64,000 bases of DNA from contig CAVWNY010000004.1 of assembly GCA_963756545.1 (NCBI GenBank), positions 11,355-75,354 of the forward strand, given 5' to 3'. The notes under the pieces were generated by a model, which was not told the DNA's origin, ran no database searches, and worked only from the letters and a program-made list of their open reading frames with translations. Of this stretch, positions 52,872 through 62,284 are shown piece by piece (the stretch's first letter is position 1; every line of letters begins with the position of its first letter). Both the position numbers and the translations under genes were made by a program. Source of the stretch: DATFDN01 sp963756545 (lineage in GTDB: Bacteria; Pseudomonadota; Alphaproteobacteria; Acetobacterales; Acetobacteraceae).

Positions 52872-53657
52872 CTACATCGCGGCGGGCTCGGTCGCCTCGA
52901 ACGTGTCCCCCCGTACCCCGCCTCCAGCGGTATCCGCATCAGACGCCCGGTTTCGGTTCGCGTCGTCGTCGGCTGCACCGTCACGATCGGGGCCGCCCGC
53001 GCCGCCGCGATCGCCGCCGCCGTGGTGGTCCATTGGCCGAGCTTCTGAAGATTGAGCCGGGTCGGGAACACCAGCTTCCACCGCCCCTCGGCGGCCTCGG
53101 CCACCGCACGGGCTGGCTCGATCCAGACGGAATCGACGGAACTCCGAGCCGTCATGCACCGCGAGCTGGTCGGCGGGGGCAGACGCCAGGAAAAAATGCG
53201 TGTCGAACCGCTTCGGCATGGCGGGCGGCGTGATCCAGTGCGCGAACGGGGTCAGCAGTTCCGTCGCCAGCACCAAATCCTCGGCCCCCAGCGTCGTCGC
53301 GAAGTCCGCCCGCGTGCTGATCCGCCGCAGGCGGCCGGCGTCGATCAGCCCCGTCGTGCCGCGCGGGTGCGCGAGCAGCACGCCGCATTCCTCGAACATC
53401 TCGCGGATGCCAGCCACGCGCAACGCGAGATGATCCGCATCGAGGCCCACAGGCCCCGCTTTTCTATCAGGGCCGGAGCGGGACCCCTCGGCCAAGGCGT
53501 GATCGCCGGGATCGACCCGCCCGCCGGGGAACACCAGTGCGCCGGAGGCGAATTCGATCTGGCGGTGGCGGACCACCATGAACACCTCCACCCCCGCCGG
53601 CCCGTCGCGCAGCAGGATCACGGTGGCGGCGGGACGCGGGACGACGGGGGCGCTCAT
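52872..53657 (-). pseudogene. Nudix hydrolase, frameshifted
   Basis: The gene (start 53657, MSAPVVPRPAATVILL) encodes a Nudix family hydrolase that cleaves nucleoside diphosphate derivatives or CoA-like compounds. Nudix-box residues are seen in FPGGRVDPGD and REMFEECGVLL. After AVHDGSE the frame is lost; the true continuation SVDSVWIEPARAVAEAAEG lies in another frame, needing loss of one base at about 53140-53141. A second shift at the six-base C run 52907-52912 may bring the frame back for DTFEATEPAAM. Repaired length is about 260 residues. Its start overlaps the livF stop by four bases. A real defect cannot be excluded but the pattern matches other indels in this window. Confidence 0.75.
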
Positions 53658-54424
53658 GGCGCGAGTGGATCATCCGGGACAATCCTCGGCAAGCTCGCGG
53701 CGCGCATGGCTCGTTGACCGAGATAGGTCTCCAGCACGCGCGGGTTTTCTGCCAGCGCGGCGCTCGGCCCCTCGGCCACCACCTCGCCCGTCTCCAGCAC
53801 GTACCCATAATCCGACACCTGCAACGCGGCGCGCGCGTTCTGCTCCACCAGGAGGATGGCGAGGCCGCGTGCGCGCAGCCCGGCCAGCACGCGGAAGATC
53901 TCGCGCACGATTCGCGGGGCGAGGCCGAGGCTCGGCTCGTCCAGCAAAAGCAGGCGCGGGCGGCCCATCAGCGCCCGGCCGAGCGCGAGCATCTGCCGCT
54001 CGCCCCCCGACAACGTGCCGGCGAGCTGGCTCCGCCGCTCTTCCAGGCGGGGAAACACCGCGAACACGTCCCGCATGGACGGCCCCGAATCGCGTTCGCC
54101 GGCGCGGCGGCGGGAATAGAAGCCGAGCAGCAGGTTGTCCTCCACCCGCATATCGGTGAACAGCGCCCGCGTCTCGGGCACGAGCACCGCGCCGGCGGCG
54201 ACCAACGCCTCGGTCCGGCCCGCCGGCGCGCCCAAAAAACGCACCGCCCCCGCCCGGCGCGGCAGCAGCCCCATGACGGCCGCCATCAGCGTCGTCTTGC
54301 CGGCCCCGTTCGGGCCGACGATGGCGACGATCCGGCCATCCGGCACGACCAGGCTGACGCCGTGCAGCACCTCCACGTGGCCGTAGCCGGCGCGGAGCCC
54401 GGCGATCTCGAGAAGCGCGGTCAT
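53654..54424 (-). CDS. livF: ABC transporter ATPase, LivF type
   Basis: A 256-residue ATPase of the branched-chain amino acid (HAAT) family. Walker A is GPNGAGKTTL, the signature is LSGGERQMLALGRAL and Walker B is LLLLDEPSLGLAP. Start 54424 (MTALLEIAGLRAG) is chosen; a longer frame would read into the palindromic repeat upstream. It provides the second nucleotide-binding domain for the fused permease/ATPase encoded upstream, from which a repeat separates it. Confidence 0.93.
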   Translation of the reverse strand: MTALLEIAGLRAGYGHVEVLHGVSLVVPDGRIVAIVGPNGAGKTTLMAAVMGLLPRRAGAVRFLGAPAGRTEALVAAGAVLVPETRALFTDMRVEDNLLLGFYSRRRAGERDSGPSMRDVFAVFPRLEERRSQLAGTLSGGERQMLALGRALMGRPRLLLLDEPSLGLAPRIVREIFRVLAGLRARGLAILLVEQNARAALQVSDYGYVLETGEVVAEGPSAALAENPRVLETYLGQRAMRAASLPRIVPDDPLAP

Positions 54425-54440
54425 GGCCCCGGGTGCCCGA

Positions 54441-54536
54441 CACCTCCCCCCGGCCCCCTCCCGCACGGGGAGGGGGAGCAGAAGGCCCGGCGCTTACTCC
54501 TCCCTTTCCCTTGCGGGAGGGGTTGCGGGAGGGGTG
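54441..54536. repeat. GC-rich palindromic repeat, family A, copy 3
   Basis: CACCTCCCCCCGG and CCCTCCCGC on the left are mirrored by GCGGGAGGGG and GGGAGGGGTG on the right. It fills the gap between the two ATPase-bearing genes of the ABC operon. Confidence 0.75.
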
Positions 54537-54545
54537 CTGCTCGCA

Positions 54546-56444
54546 TCACGCCACGCCGCCCAGATAGGCTTCCAGCACCGCCGGGTTGGACTGCACCCGC
54601 TCGGGGGCGCCCTCGGCGATTTTCTGGCCGAAATCCATGACCACCACGCGATCGGCCAAGCGCATGACGAAATCCATGTCGTGCTCGACCAGCAGCACCC
54701 CCATCCCCTCGTCGCGCAACTGGCGCAGCAGCGCCGCGAGGTGCTGCTTCTCCTGCAGCCGCAGCCCGGCGGCGGGCTCGTCGAGCAGCAGCAGGCGGGG
54801 ACGCAGGCAGAGGGCGCGCGCGATCTCGACCACGCGCTGTCGGCCGAGCGGCAGGTCGCCGGCCGGCGTGTCGAGCACGTCCTCCAGCCCGACGCGCGCG
54901 GCATGGCCACGTGCCTCGGCCAGCAACCGGGCCTCCTCCGCGCGGTCCAGCCGCAACATGGCGCGCGGGATGCCGGCGCGGCCCGACAGATGAGCGCCGA
55001 GAGCGATGTTCTCCAGCACACTGCGGGCTCCCAGCAGCTTCGTGTGCTGGAAGGTGCGCGCGAGGCCCAGCCGGGCGGCGGCGCGGGGACGCGCGCGGCC
55101 CGCCTCGGCGCCGAACAGCCGAACGCGCCCGGCGCTCGGCGGGAGGATGCCGCTGATGACGTTGAACAGGGTCGTCTTGCCCGCGCCGTTGGGGCCGATC
55201 AGCGCGACGATCTCGCCCGCGTGGACGGCGAAGCTGACATCGTGGTTGGCGGCCAGCCCGCCGAACATGCGGGTGACGGATTCGACGGCCAGCAATTCCC
55301 TCCGCCCCCGTTGCGCGGTCGGAGCGGGCTTCGCGGCCGTGTCGATCCGACTCGCGGGGCGCCGGGCGAGGCGAAGCGGCAGCATCGCCAGCAAGCCGCG
55401 GGGCGCGCGTTGCAGCAGCAGGATCACCACCACGCTGAATGCCAGCGCCTCGAAATCGCCCGCGCGCCCGGTCACGCGGGGTATCCAGTCGTTGAACTGA
55501 TCGCGCAACACCGTCACCAGCGCCGCCCCCACCACCGCGCCGCCCAGCCACTCCGCGCCGCCGATGATGACCATGAACAGGTAGTCGATGCTGGCGCCCA
55601 GGCCGAACGGCGTCGGGTTGATGAACCGCTGGAAGTGCGCGAACAGCCAGCCCGACAGCCCGGCATACAGGGCCGCGATGACGAACACGGCGCGGCTGAG
55701 TGCGACCGTGTCGATGCCCACGCTCTCGCCCATCAGGCGGGCGCCGTTCAGCGTGCGAATGGCGCGGCCCATCCGGCTGTCGAGCAGGTTGCGCGACATT
55801 GCCCACAATACCAGCAGCAACACCCAGATCAGCGCGAAATTCACCCGCCGGTCCGCCGCCGAGAGCGGCCCGAACGTGAGCGGCGGAATGTTTCCGATGC
55901 CGTTGAACCCGTGCAGGAACGGCAACGTCCCGAACAGCGAGAAGAAGCTGATCCCCCAGGCCACCGAGCACAGCGCGAGGAAGTGCCCCGACAGCCGCGC
56001 CGTGATCAGCCCCAGCAGCCACGCCGCCACACCGGTCAGCGCCAGACCGGCAAGCAGCCCGATCATGGGCGCGTATCCCGTCGTGCTCAGCAGAGCGGTC
56101 GCATAGGCGGCCAGTCCGACGAAGCTCGCCTGCCCGAACGAGGTCTGGCCGCTGATGCCGGTCAGCAGCACCAGCCCGAGCGCCACCATCGCGGCGAGGC
56201 CCACATAGCCGAGCAGTGTGACATAGAACGCTGGCAGCAGCGCCGGGGCGCCGATGCAGGCGATCGCGGCCGAGGCCAGGGCGCCGACCCGTCCCGCGAC
56301 CCCTCCCGCCGACCCCCTCCCGCCAGGCTTGCCCTCGGGCCGGCCTTCGGCAGGACCCGTGGGAGAGGGGGAGAAACCAACCGTGACATACTCGTCCCCT
56401 CCCCTTGCGGGAGGGGTTGGGGGAGGGGTCGCGCCGAGCCTCAA
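54546..56444 (-). CDS. Fused LivM permease - LivG ATPase with a repeat-encoded N-terminus
   Basis: A 632-residue fusion of a LivM-type permease (about 50-370, with ALGLVLLTGISGQTSFGQAS) and a LivG-type ATPase (about 385-632, Walker A GPNGAGKTTL, signature LPLGRQRVVEIARAL, Walker B LLLLDEPAAGL). Such fusions are known. The start is probably TTG at 56444, where it overlaps the livH stop in TTGA form with GGAGGA upstream. The first 45 or so residues (PPPTPPARGG, SPSPTGPAEG) are then translated from family-A repeat copy 4, which keeps the frame open across its whole length. Native LivM would start near VGALASAAIACIG. The extra segment precedes the first membrane helix and is probably cytoplasmic. 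Confidence 0.85.
   Translation of the reverse strand: MRLGATPPPTPPARGGDEYVTVGFSPSPTGPAEGRPEGKPGGRGSAGGVAGRVGALASAAIACIGAPALLPAFYVTLLGYVGLAAMVALGLVLLTGISGQTSFGQASFVGLAAYATALLSTTGYAPMIGLLAGLALTGVAAWLLGLITARLSGHFLALCSVAWGISFFSLFGTLPFLHGFNGIGNIPPLTFGPLSAADRRVNFALIWVLLLVLWAMSRNLLDSRMGRAIRTLNGARLMGESVGIDTVALSRAVFVIAALYAGLSGWLFAHFQRFINPTPFGLGASIDYLFMVIIGGAEWLGGAVVGAALVTVLRDQFNDWIPRVTGRAGDFEALAFSVVVILLLQRAPRGLLAMLPLRLARRPASRIDTAAKPAPTAQRGRRELLAVESVTRMFGGLAANHDVSFAVHAGEIVALIGPNGAGKTTLFNVISGILPPSAGRVRLFGAEAGRARPRAAARLGLARTFQHTKLLGARSVLENIALGAHLSGRAGIPRAMLRLDRAEEARLLAEARGHAARVGLEDVLDTPAGDLPLGRQRVVEIARALCLRPRLLLLDEPAAGLRLQEKQHLAALLRQLRDEGMGVLLVEHDMDFVMRLADRVVVMDFGQKIAEGAPERVQSNPAVLEAYLGGVA
56296..56432. 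repeat. GC-rich palindromic repeat, family A, copy 4 (inside coding sequence)
   Basis: GCGACCCCTCCC at the left is mirrored exactly by GGGAGGGGTCGC at the right, with inner CCCTCCC/GGGAGAGG runs and a central CTCGGGCCGGCC core shared with copy 1. It lies between the end of livH and the conserved part of the permease gene, and is read in frame. Confidence 0.8.
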
Positions 56445-57460
56445 GCCCGGTCCTCCGTTGCGCCCCCGCGCACCGACAGCCACACGAGCACCGGGATCAG
56501 CAGGGTGAACACGATCACCTCGCGATAGGCGCTCGCCCAGAAGCTGCCGACCGATTCCAGCACCCCCACCAGCACCGCGCCCGCCGCCGCCGCCGGATAC
56601 GACACCAGCCCGCCCATGATCGCCGCGACGAAGCCTTTCAGGCCGATGTCGAAGCCCGCGTCATACGAAAGCGGCGTGATGGCGCCGATGAGAATGCCCG
56701 CCAGCGCCGCGATGAACGCCGCCAGCCCGAACGCCAGCGCCCCGGTGCCGGCCGCCTCGATGCCGCACAGCCGAGCGCCGAGCGGGTCGGAGGCGGCGGC
56801 GCGCAACGCCTTGCCGTGAATGGTGGCGCCGAAGAACCAGCGCAGCGAGACGACCAGCGCGACGCAGCAGCCGATCACGCACACCGACTGGCCCGAAACG
56901 GTGAGCGGGCCGAGGTCGAAGCTGGCGTCCGTCAGCGCGGGCACGCTGAATTCCTCGGGGCCGAAGAACACCAGGCCGAGGCCGATTAGCACGAAATGCA
57001 GCGCCATCGCGACGATCAGCAGCGCGAGGACCGAGGCATCGGCGACGGGGCGGAAGGCGAACCGCCAGATCAGCGGCCCGAGCGGCGCGACGATCGCGAG
57101 CGCGAGCAGCAGCGAGACCGCCGGAATCCGCCGTGGCCCGAGCACCAGCACGGCCCAAGTCACCGCGGCCGGACAGACCAGCCACGCCGCCAGCACGTGT
57201 GGCGCGGAGCGTGGAGCGCGAACGAGGCTCGCGAGCAGCGCCACGACCGAGAGCCCATCGAGCAGCCAGAGCGTCCCCGGGATGCGCCCAGCCTGGAGCG
57301 AAGCGGCCGTGAGTGTGCCGAACGCCAGCAGATCGCCCTGGGGGATGAAGATTACGCGCGTGACGGAGAACACGATCAGCAGCCCGATCGCGAGCAGAAG
57401 ATAGATCGCGCCCGTGGTCAGCCCGTCCTGGAGCAACGCGAGAAAGACGAAGAGATCCAT
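56441..57460 (-). CDS. livH: Branched-chain-type ABC transporter permease, LivH type
   Basis: A 339-residue inner-membrane permease with about nine to ten helices. LivH landmarks are FLALLQDGLTTGAIYLLLAI at the N-terminus, TIHGKALRAAASDPLGARLCG in the cytoplasmic loop and YDAGFDIGLKGFVAAIMGGL. It partners with the fused LivM-LivG and LivF. It is longer than the usual 290-300 residues because of an extra pair of hydrophobic segments at about 60-120. Confidence 0.92.
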   Translation of the reverse strand: MDLFVFLALLQDGLTTGAIYLLLAIGLLIVFSVTRVIFIPQGDLLAFGTLTAASLQAGRIPGTLWLLDGLSVVALLASLVRAPRSAPHVLAAWLVCPAAVTWAVLVLGPRRIPAVSLLLALAIVAPLGPLIWRFAFRPVADASVLALLIVAMALHFVLIGLGLVFFGPEEFSVPALTDASFDLGPLTVSGQSVCVIGCCVALVVSLRWFFGATIHGKALRAAASDPLGARLCGIEAAGTGALAFGLAAFIAALAGILIGAITPLSYDAGFDIGLKGFVAAIMGGLVSYPAAAAGAVLVGVLESVGSFWASAYREVIVFTLLIPVLVWLSVRGGATEDRA

Positions 57461-57479
57461 GCGCCCGCCTTGTCTCGGC

Positions 57480-58622
57480 TCAGCGGATCGCCGTCCACTC
57501 CCCGTTTTTGACCTCGACCAGCACGGCGGCGCGCGCGTCCTGGCCGTTGTGGTTGGCCGGCGTCATGTCATAGACGCCGCTTACGCCCACCAGGTCGTGC
57601 GTCTTCTCCAGCGCGTCGCGCAGCGCCACGCGGAATGCCTCGGTACCGGGCTTGCCGGATTTCAGCGCGACCGGGATGGCATTCTTCAGCAGCAGCATCG
57701 CGTCATAGCTGTAGCCGGCAAACGGGTTCACGCTCTGCGGGCCAAACTTCTTGGTGTATTCGTCCATGAACGCCGTGGCGACCGGCTTGACCGGGTTGCC
57801 GTCCGGAAGCTGCGTATAGACGACAACCGGGCTGGTATCGGCGACCACTCCCTCGACCGCCGCGCCGCCGACGCGGATGAAGGCCGGCGAGACGATGCCG
57901 TGATTGCCGTAGATCCCGCCCTTGAACCCACGATGGCGCAGCGCGACCACGGGCAGCGCGGCGGGCGTCGCGGAGTTGCCCATCATCACCGCCTGCGGAT
58001 GCCGGGTCATCAGCCGCAGCACCTCCGCTTCCACCGAGGTGTCGGTGCGCGCGTACCGCTCGTCGGCCAGGATCTTGATGCCGTCGGCCTGCGCGGCCTG
58101 CTTCGTGGCGGCCAGCACCTGATCGCCCCAGCCGTCCGAAAAGCCAATATAGCCGATGTCGCGGACGCCCTTGGCCTGCATGTACCTGAACACCTCGCCC
58201 ACCATCAGCGACAGGGGCTGCGCGTCATTGAACGTGTAGGGCTGCTTGGCCGGGTCGTACTCATAGGGCGCCATCGCGATCATCGGCACACGCGCCTGGT
58301 TGGCCAGCGGCGCCACCGCCGCGTCCGAGGCGGTGAGCGATGGGCCGATGAAGGCGTCCACATGGTCTTCAGAGATCATCTTCTGCGCGATGGTGAACGC
58401 GGTGTTCGCATCCGTCGCGTCGTCGCGGATGATGTATTGGACTTTCTGGCCGGCGATCTCGGTGGGGAAGAAATCGAACGCGCCCTTGTAGCCGACGCCC
58501 ATCGCCGCGGCCGGGCCGCTGATGCTGAGGATTGCCCCGATCTTCACCTGCGCCTGCGCCGCGCCGGCGGCCAGAGAGAATGCCAGTGCGGCGGCGACCG
58601 CCGCCAGACGACGCGCGTTCAT
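57480..58622 (-). CDS. Periplasmic substrate-binding protein of the ABC transporter
   Basis: A 380-residue type I periplasmic binding protein (Peripla_BP_6) with a signal peptide of about 24 residues (AGAAQAQ). Mature start VKIGAILSISGPAAAMG is typical. No lipobox cysteine is seen, so it should be soluble. It is the first gene of the transport operon (57480-58622, then livH, livM-livG, livF). Members bind amino acids, amides, urea or aromatic acids; the molybdenum hydroxylase and RidA next to it suggest a nitrogen-containing or aromatic compound. Confidence 0.92.
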   Translation of the reverse strand: MNARRLAAVAAALAFSLAAGAAQAQVKIGAILSISGPAAAMGVGYKGAFDFFPTEIAGQKVQYIIRDDATDANTAFTIAQKMISEDHVDAFIGPSLTASDAAVAPLANQARVPMIAMAPYEYDPAKQPYTFNDAQPLSLMVGEVFRYMQAKGVRDIGYIGFSDGWGDQVLAATKQAAQADGIKILADERYARTDTSVEAEVLRLMTRHPQAVMMGNSATPAALPVVALRHRGFKGGIYGNHGIVSPAFIRVGGAAVEGVVADTSPVVVYTQLPDGNPVKPVATAFMDEYTKKFGPQSVNPFAGYSYDAMLLLKNAIPVALKSGKPGTEAFRVALRDALEKTHDLVGVSGVYDMTPANHNGQDARAAVLVEVKNGEWTAIR

Positions 58623-58695
58623 GCGATGTTCCGTTCCCAAACGATGATTGGCCCTTCGGCGGGCAAACCAGTGTCGTTCGCGGGTATTTTGGGTG

Positions 58696-59130
58696 TCAAG
58701 CGGTTCGCGGCAGGGGAGTTCGCGGCAGAACCGCCGTCGCCTCGATCTCCACCAGGGCCTCCGACTCGACGAGCTGGGAGACGCCGATCACCGACATGGC
58801 GGGGAATTGCTTGCCCAATGCCGTGCGGTAGGCGGCGCCGATGGCGGGCTGCTGCTCTCGCCAGGCGCGCATGTCGGTGACGAACCACGTCAGCCGCACC
58901 AGATGCCCCGGCGTGGCGCCCGCCTCGGCCAGCAGCGCAGCGACGTTGGCCAGCGCCTGGCCGATCTGGGCGGGCAGCCCCTCGGCGAAGCGGCCCGCCG
59001 CGTCCCAGCCGATCTGGCCGGCGAGGACCACGACGCGGCCGTCGGCGACGATGCCATTGGCATAGCCGCGCGGGCGCGGCCAGCCAACGGGTTGCAGAAC
59101 GCGCGTTTTGCCGTCCGGTGCGTCGCTCAT
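58696..59130 (-). CDS. RidA/YjgF-family protein
   Basis: A 144-residue member of the RidA superfamily, which hydrolyse reactive enamine/imine intermediates or act in ring-cleavage pathways. The N-terminus VLQPVGWPRPRGYANGIVAD and LAGQIGWDAAGRF match the RutC/aromatic-pathway-like branch rather than the archetypal RidA. The start at 59130 (MSDAPDGK) leaves a normal length. It lies 22 bases downstream of the molybdenum hydroxylase stop, so it may remove a product of that enzyme. Confidence 0.87.
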   Translation of the reverse strand: MSDAPDGKTRVLQPVGWPRPRGYANGIVADGRVVVLAGQIGWDAAGRFAEGLPAQIGQALANVAALLAEAGATPGHLVRLTWFVTDMRAWREQQPAIGAAYRTALGKQFPAMSVIGVSQLVESEALVEIEATAVLPRTPLPRTA

Positions 59131-59152
59131 GTCGGTTGCTCCCCGGAGCGGT

Positions 59153-61300
59153 TCACTCCGCCAGCAGATCCTCCACCCGGATCGGCAGGTCGCGCACCCG
59201 CTTGCCGGTGGCGTGCCAGACCGCCTCAGCGATGGCCGGGGCGACCCCGCAGAGGGCGATCTCGGCCAACCCCTTCGCACCCAGCGGGTTGAAGATCGTG
59301 TCCTCCGACGGCACGAACGTCACGTCCAGATCGGGCACGTCGGCGCAGACCGGCACCAGGTACTCGGCGAGGTTCGCGTTCATCACGCGGCCCAGCCGCT
59401 CGTCCCATTCCGCGATCTCGTGCAACGCCATCCCCAGCCCGCCCACCATGCCGCCGATGCACTGGCTGCGCGCGATCAGCGGGTTGATGATGCGCCCGGC
59501 GTCGTACGCGCCGACGATGCGCGGGACGCGCACCGTGCCGAAATCGGGGTCGATCCGCACCTCGGCGAACACCGCGCCGAATGCGGCGGAAGCGTATGTT
59601 TCGCTCTCCTCGCCCGGCTTCGACTCCGCCTCGGCCTCCAGATGCTCCAGCCCGTGGCGGCGCAGCACCGCCTCGGGCGCGGCGTTCGTGTCGCCGCCGG
59701 CCAGCGCGCGCAGCTTCTCGCGCAACGCGTCACAGGCGGCCTTCACGCCATTGCCGACGCTCGCCATGGTGATGCTGCCGCCATGCACCGGCGCCTTCGG
59801 CATGTCGGTGTCGCCGATTTCCACATCGACCTTCTCGATCGGCAAGCCCAGCGTCTCGGCCGCGACCTGGGTCATGGAAGTGTAGGTGCCCGGCCCCATG
59901 TCGCTGGCGGCGGTCCGCACCACCGCCTGCCCGTTCGCATACAGGATCGCCTGTGCCGAACACGCGCTGCGCTCGGCATGATAGATCGCCGTCGCCATGC
60001 CCCAGCCGATTAGGGAGCGCCCGTCGCGCATCGTGCAGGGCGCGGCCGGGCGGCGGCTCCAGCCAAAGCGCTCGGCGCCGGTCTCGTAGCAGGCAAGCAA
60101 TTCGTTGCTGCTCCAGGGCTGGTCCGCGCTCTCGTCGCGCTCGGCGAAGTTGCGGCGCCGCAGCTCCAGCGGGTCCATCCCGAGCGCCTCGGCCAGCTCG
60201 TTCATCGCCATCTCCACGGCGAGCGTGCCGGTCGCCTGGCCCGGCGCGCGCATCGGGCACGGGCTGTTGGTGTTCATCTCCACCAGCCGATACAGCGTCC
60301 GCACGTTGGGACAGGAATAGGTGGTCCGCGCCGGTTCCAAGGTCGTCTCGGCGTATTCCTCATAGGCCGAGGTCTGCGCGTACGCCTCGTGCCGAATCGC
60401 CGTCAGCCTGCCGTCGCGCTCCGCGCCCAGCGCGATCCGGTGACGTGTGTACGGACGGAAGCCGATCGAGGTGAAGCATTCGCGCCGCGTCAGCTCGACC
60501 CGCACGGGCCGGTGCACCCGCCGGGCGCACAGCGCGGCGATGGTGACATGCGGCCAGGTCCGCAGCGCCGAGCCGAACGCGCCGCCGACGAACGGCGAAA
60601 GCACGCGGATGTTCGCTTCGGGGATGCCGAAGACATGCGCGACCTCCATCCGTACGTTGGAAACCCATTGCGACTTGTCGTAGAGCATCAGCCGGTCGCC
60701 ATCCCATTCGGCGATGGTGGCGTGCGGCTCCATCGCGTTGTGGTGCTCGCGCGCATGGCTGCACAGGATGTCCACCGTCACCGGCGCGCGGCCGAGCGCG
60801 GCATCGGCGTCGCCTCGCGTGGTGTCGCCCGGGCGGCCGCCCTCGGCGGTTTCCTTCGACGGCGGCTTGCCATCCGATGGCTGAAAGGCCGTCGTCGGCT
60901 CTTCGACCTCGTAGGTGACGCGCACCAATCTTGCCGCCCCGTCCGCCGTCTGCTGGGTTTCGGCAACCACCACGGCGACCGGCTGGCCGGAGAACAGCAC
61001 CTCCGGTCCCTGGAAGACGCGAAGCTGATCGCCCGACGCGGGATCGACCTGCGGACGCTTCTCCAGCTCCCTGTAAGGCAGGCGCTCGCAGGTCTCGTGC
61101 GTGATGACGGCGAGCACGCCTTCCGTGCCTTCGGCCTCGGCGATGTCGATGGCGCTGATCCGTCCGCGCGGGATCGTGCTGGACACGATCGCGGCGAAGG
61201 CCAGGTTGTAGGGCCGGAACTCGGCCGCATAGCGCGCCTGCCCGGTGACTTTCGCCGGCCCGTCCACGCGGGCGACCGGCTGGCCGATGATCGCGTTCAC
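59153..61300 (-). CDS. Molybdenum hydroxylase large subunit (xanthine dehydrogenase/PaoC family)
   Basis: A 715-residue molybdopterin-cytosine-dinucleotide-type catalytic subunit, like PaoC (YagR). It opens with IIGQPVARVDGPAKVTGQARY. Molybdopterin-contact segments include GQPVAVVVAET, GGAFGSALRTWPHV and MRAPGQATGTLAVEMAMNEL. The catalytic glutamate is in NPLGAKGLAEIAL near the C-terminus. GTG at 61300 overlaps the FAD-subunit stop by four bases. It hydroxylates an aldehyde or N-heterocycle with water as oxygen donor. The substrate is unknown. Confidence 0.92.
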   Translation of the reverse strand: MNAIIGQPVARVDGPAKVTGQARYAAEFRPYNLAFAAIVSSTIPRGRISAIDIAEAEGTEGVLAVITHETCERLPYRELEKRPQVDPASGDQLRVFQGPEVLFSGQPVAVVVAETQQTADGAARLVRVTYEVEEPTTAFQPSDGKPPSKETAEGGRPGDTTRGDADAALGRAPVTVDILCSHAREHHNAMEPHATIAEWDGDRLMLYDKSQWVSNVRMEVAHVFGIPEANIRVLSPFVGGAFGSALRTWPHVTIAALCARRVHRPVRVELTRRECFTSIGFRPYTRHRIALGAERDGRLTAIRHEAYAQTSAYEEYAETTLEPARTTYSCPNVRTLYRLVEMNTNSPCPMRAPGQATGTLAVEMAMNELAEALGMDPLELRRRNFAERDESADQPWSSNELLACYETGAERFGWSRRPAAPCTMRDGRSLIGWGMATAIYHAERSACSAQAILYANGQAVVRTAASDMGPGTYTSMTQVAAETLGLPIEKVDVEIGDTDMPKAPVHGGSITMASVGNGVKAACDALREKLRALAGGDTNAAPEAVLRRHGLEHLEAEAESKPGEESETYASAAFGAVFAEVRIDPDFGTVRVPRIVGAYDAGRIINPLIARSQCIGGMVGGLGMALHEIAEWDERLGRVMNANLAEYLVPVCADVPDLDVTFVPSEDTIFNPLGAKGLAEIALCGVAPAIAEAVWHATGKRVRDLPIRVEDLLAE

Positions 61301-62280
61301 GCCAGGCCTCCCGCCATGAGCAGCACCCGCTCGACCGCGCGGCGCAGCAGCGTCGTCTTGAAGCTCGTGCCGGGGCGCGGATCGGCGCCATGCGCCGCGG
61401 CCTCGGCGGCCGTGAGCGCGGCGGCCTCGTCCAGCCTGCGCCCGATCAGCCGGTGCTCCACGTCGGGAAGGCGCCAGGGCCGCGTCCCGACGCCGCCGGC
61501 GGCGATTCGTGCCGCACGCACCGTGCCGCCCGCCACTTCGATGGCCGCCGCGGCGGAGACCAGCGCCCACTCGAAGCTCGCGCGATCGCGGACCTTCACG
61601 TAGTGCGAGTTGGCGGCGTGCGCGCTGGCGGGCAGCAGGATCGCGACAATGATCTCGCCGGGCCGCAGCGTCGTGTCGGTCTCCGGGGTATCGCCCGGCT
61701 CGCGGTGCAATTCCTCGACCTTCAGGCGCCGCTCCCCCTCCGGGCCATGCACGATCAGCTCGGCATCCAGCACGATCAGCGCGTTCGCCATGTCGCCCGG
61801 ATAGGCAGCGATGCAGTGCGGGCTGCCGCCCATGATGGCGTTCATGCGGTTCGGCCCGTCATGCGCCGGGCAGCCCGATCCGGGCTCGCGTTTGTTGCAG
61901 GGCACCGCGACATCGCGGAAATAGAGGCAGCGCGTGCGCTGCAACAGGTTTCCGCCGACGCTTGCCATGTTGCGGACCTGCGGCGAGGCGGTCTCGGCCA
62001 GCGCGCGGGCCAGGACGGGGAATGCGGCGCGCACCCGCGCGTCATCGACCACAGCGGCTAGGCGCGTCAGCGCGCCGATCCGCAGGCCCAAGCCGTGCGG
62101 CTCGATGCCGGCGAGCGGCAGCGCATTGAGGTCGATCAGCTCCGCCGGCGCGATCACGCCCTCCCGCAGAAGCTGCAACACGTCGGTCCCGCCCGCCACC
62201 GGCATCGCGTGCGGCGTGCGGGTCAAAAGCTCGATCGCGCTTTCCAGGTCGTGGACCTGCGCGTACCCGAACGGCAGCAT
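61297..62280 (-). CDS. Molybdenum hydroxylase FAD subunit, PaoB type with extra Fe-S site
   Basis: A 327-residue FAD-binding subunit. FAD is bound at PVAGGTDVLQLLREG and MASVGGNLLQRTRC. Cys118, Cys128, Cys137 and Cys156 fall in the insert CLYFRD...CNKREPGSGCPAH...HC that binds an additional 4Fe-4S cluster in E. coli PaoB. So the complex is of the aldehyde oxidoreductase PaoABC type rather than plain xanthine dehydrogenase. It overlaps the large-subunit start by four bases. Confidence 0.92.
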   Translation of the reverse strand: MLPFGYAQVHDLESAIELLTRTPHAMPVAGGTDVLQLLREGVIAPAELIDLNALPLAGIEPHGLGLRIGALTRLAAVVDDARVRAAFPVLARALAETASPQVRNMASVGGNLLQRTRCLYFRDVAVPCNKREPGSGCPAHDGPNRMNAIMGGSPHCIAAYPGDMANALIVLDAELIVHGPEGERRLKVEELHREPGDTPETDTTLRPGEIIVAILLPASAHAANSHYVKVRDRASFEWALVSAAAAIEVAGGTVRAARIAAGGVGTRPWRLPDVEHRLIGRRLDEAAALTAAEAAAHGADPRPGTSFKTTLLRRAVERVLLMAGGLA

Positions 62281-62284
62281 CGCT

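Noticed and set aside
54421..56022. Long frame through the reverse of the ABC ATPase region
   Set aside because: It is a same-strand shifted frame with no domain; Walker motifs are all in the permease-ATPase frame.
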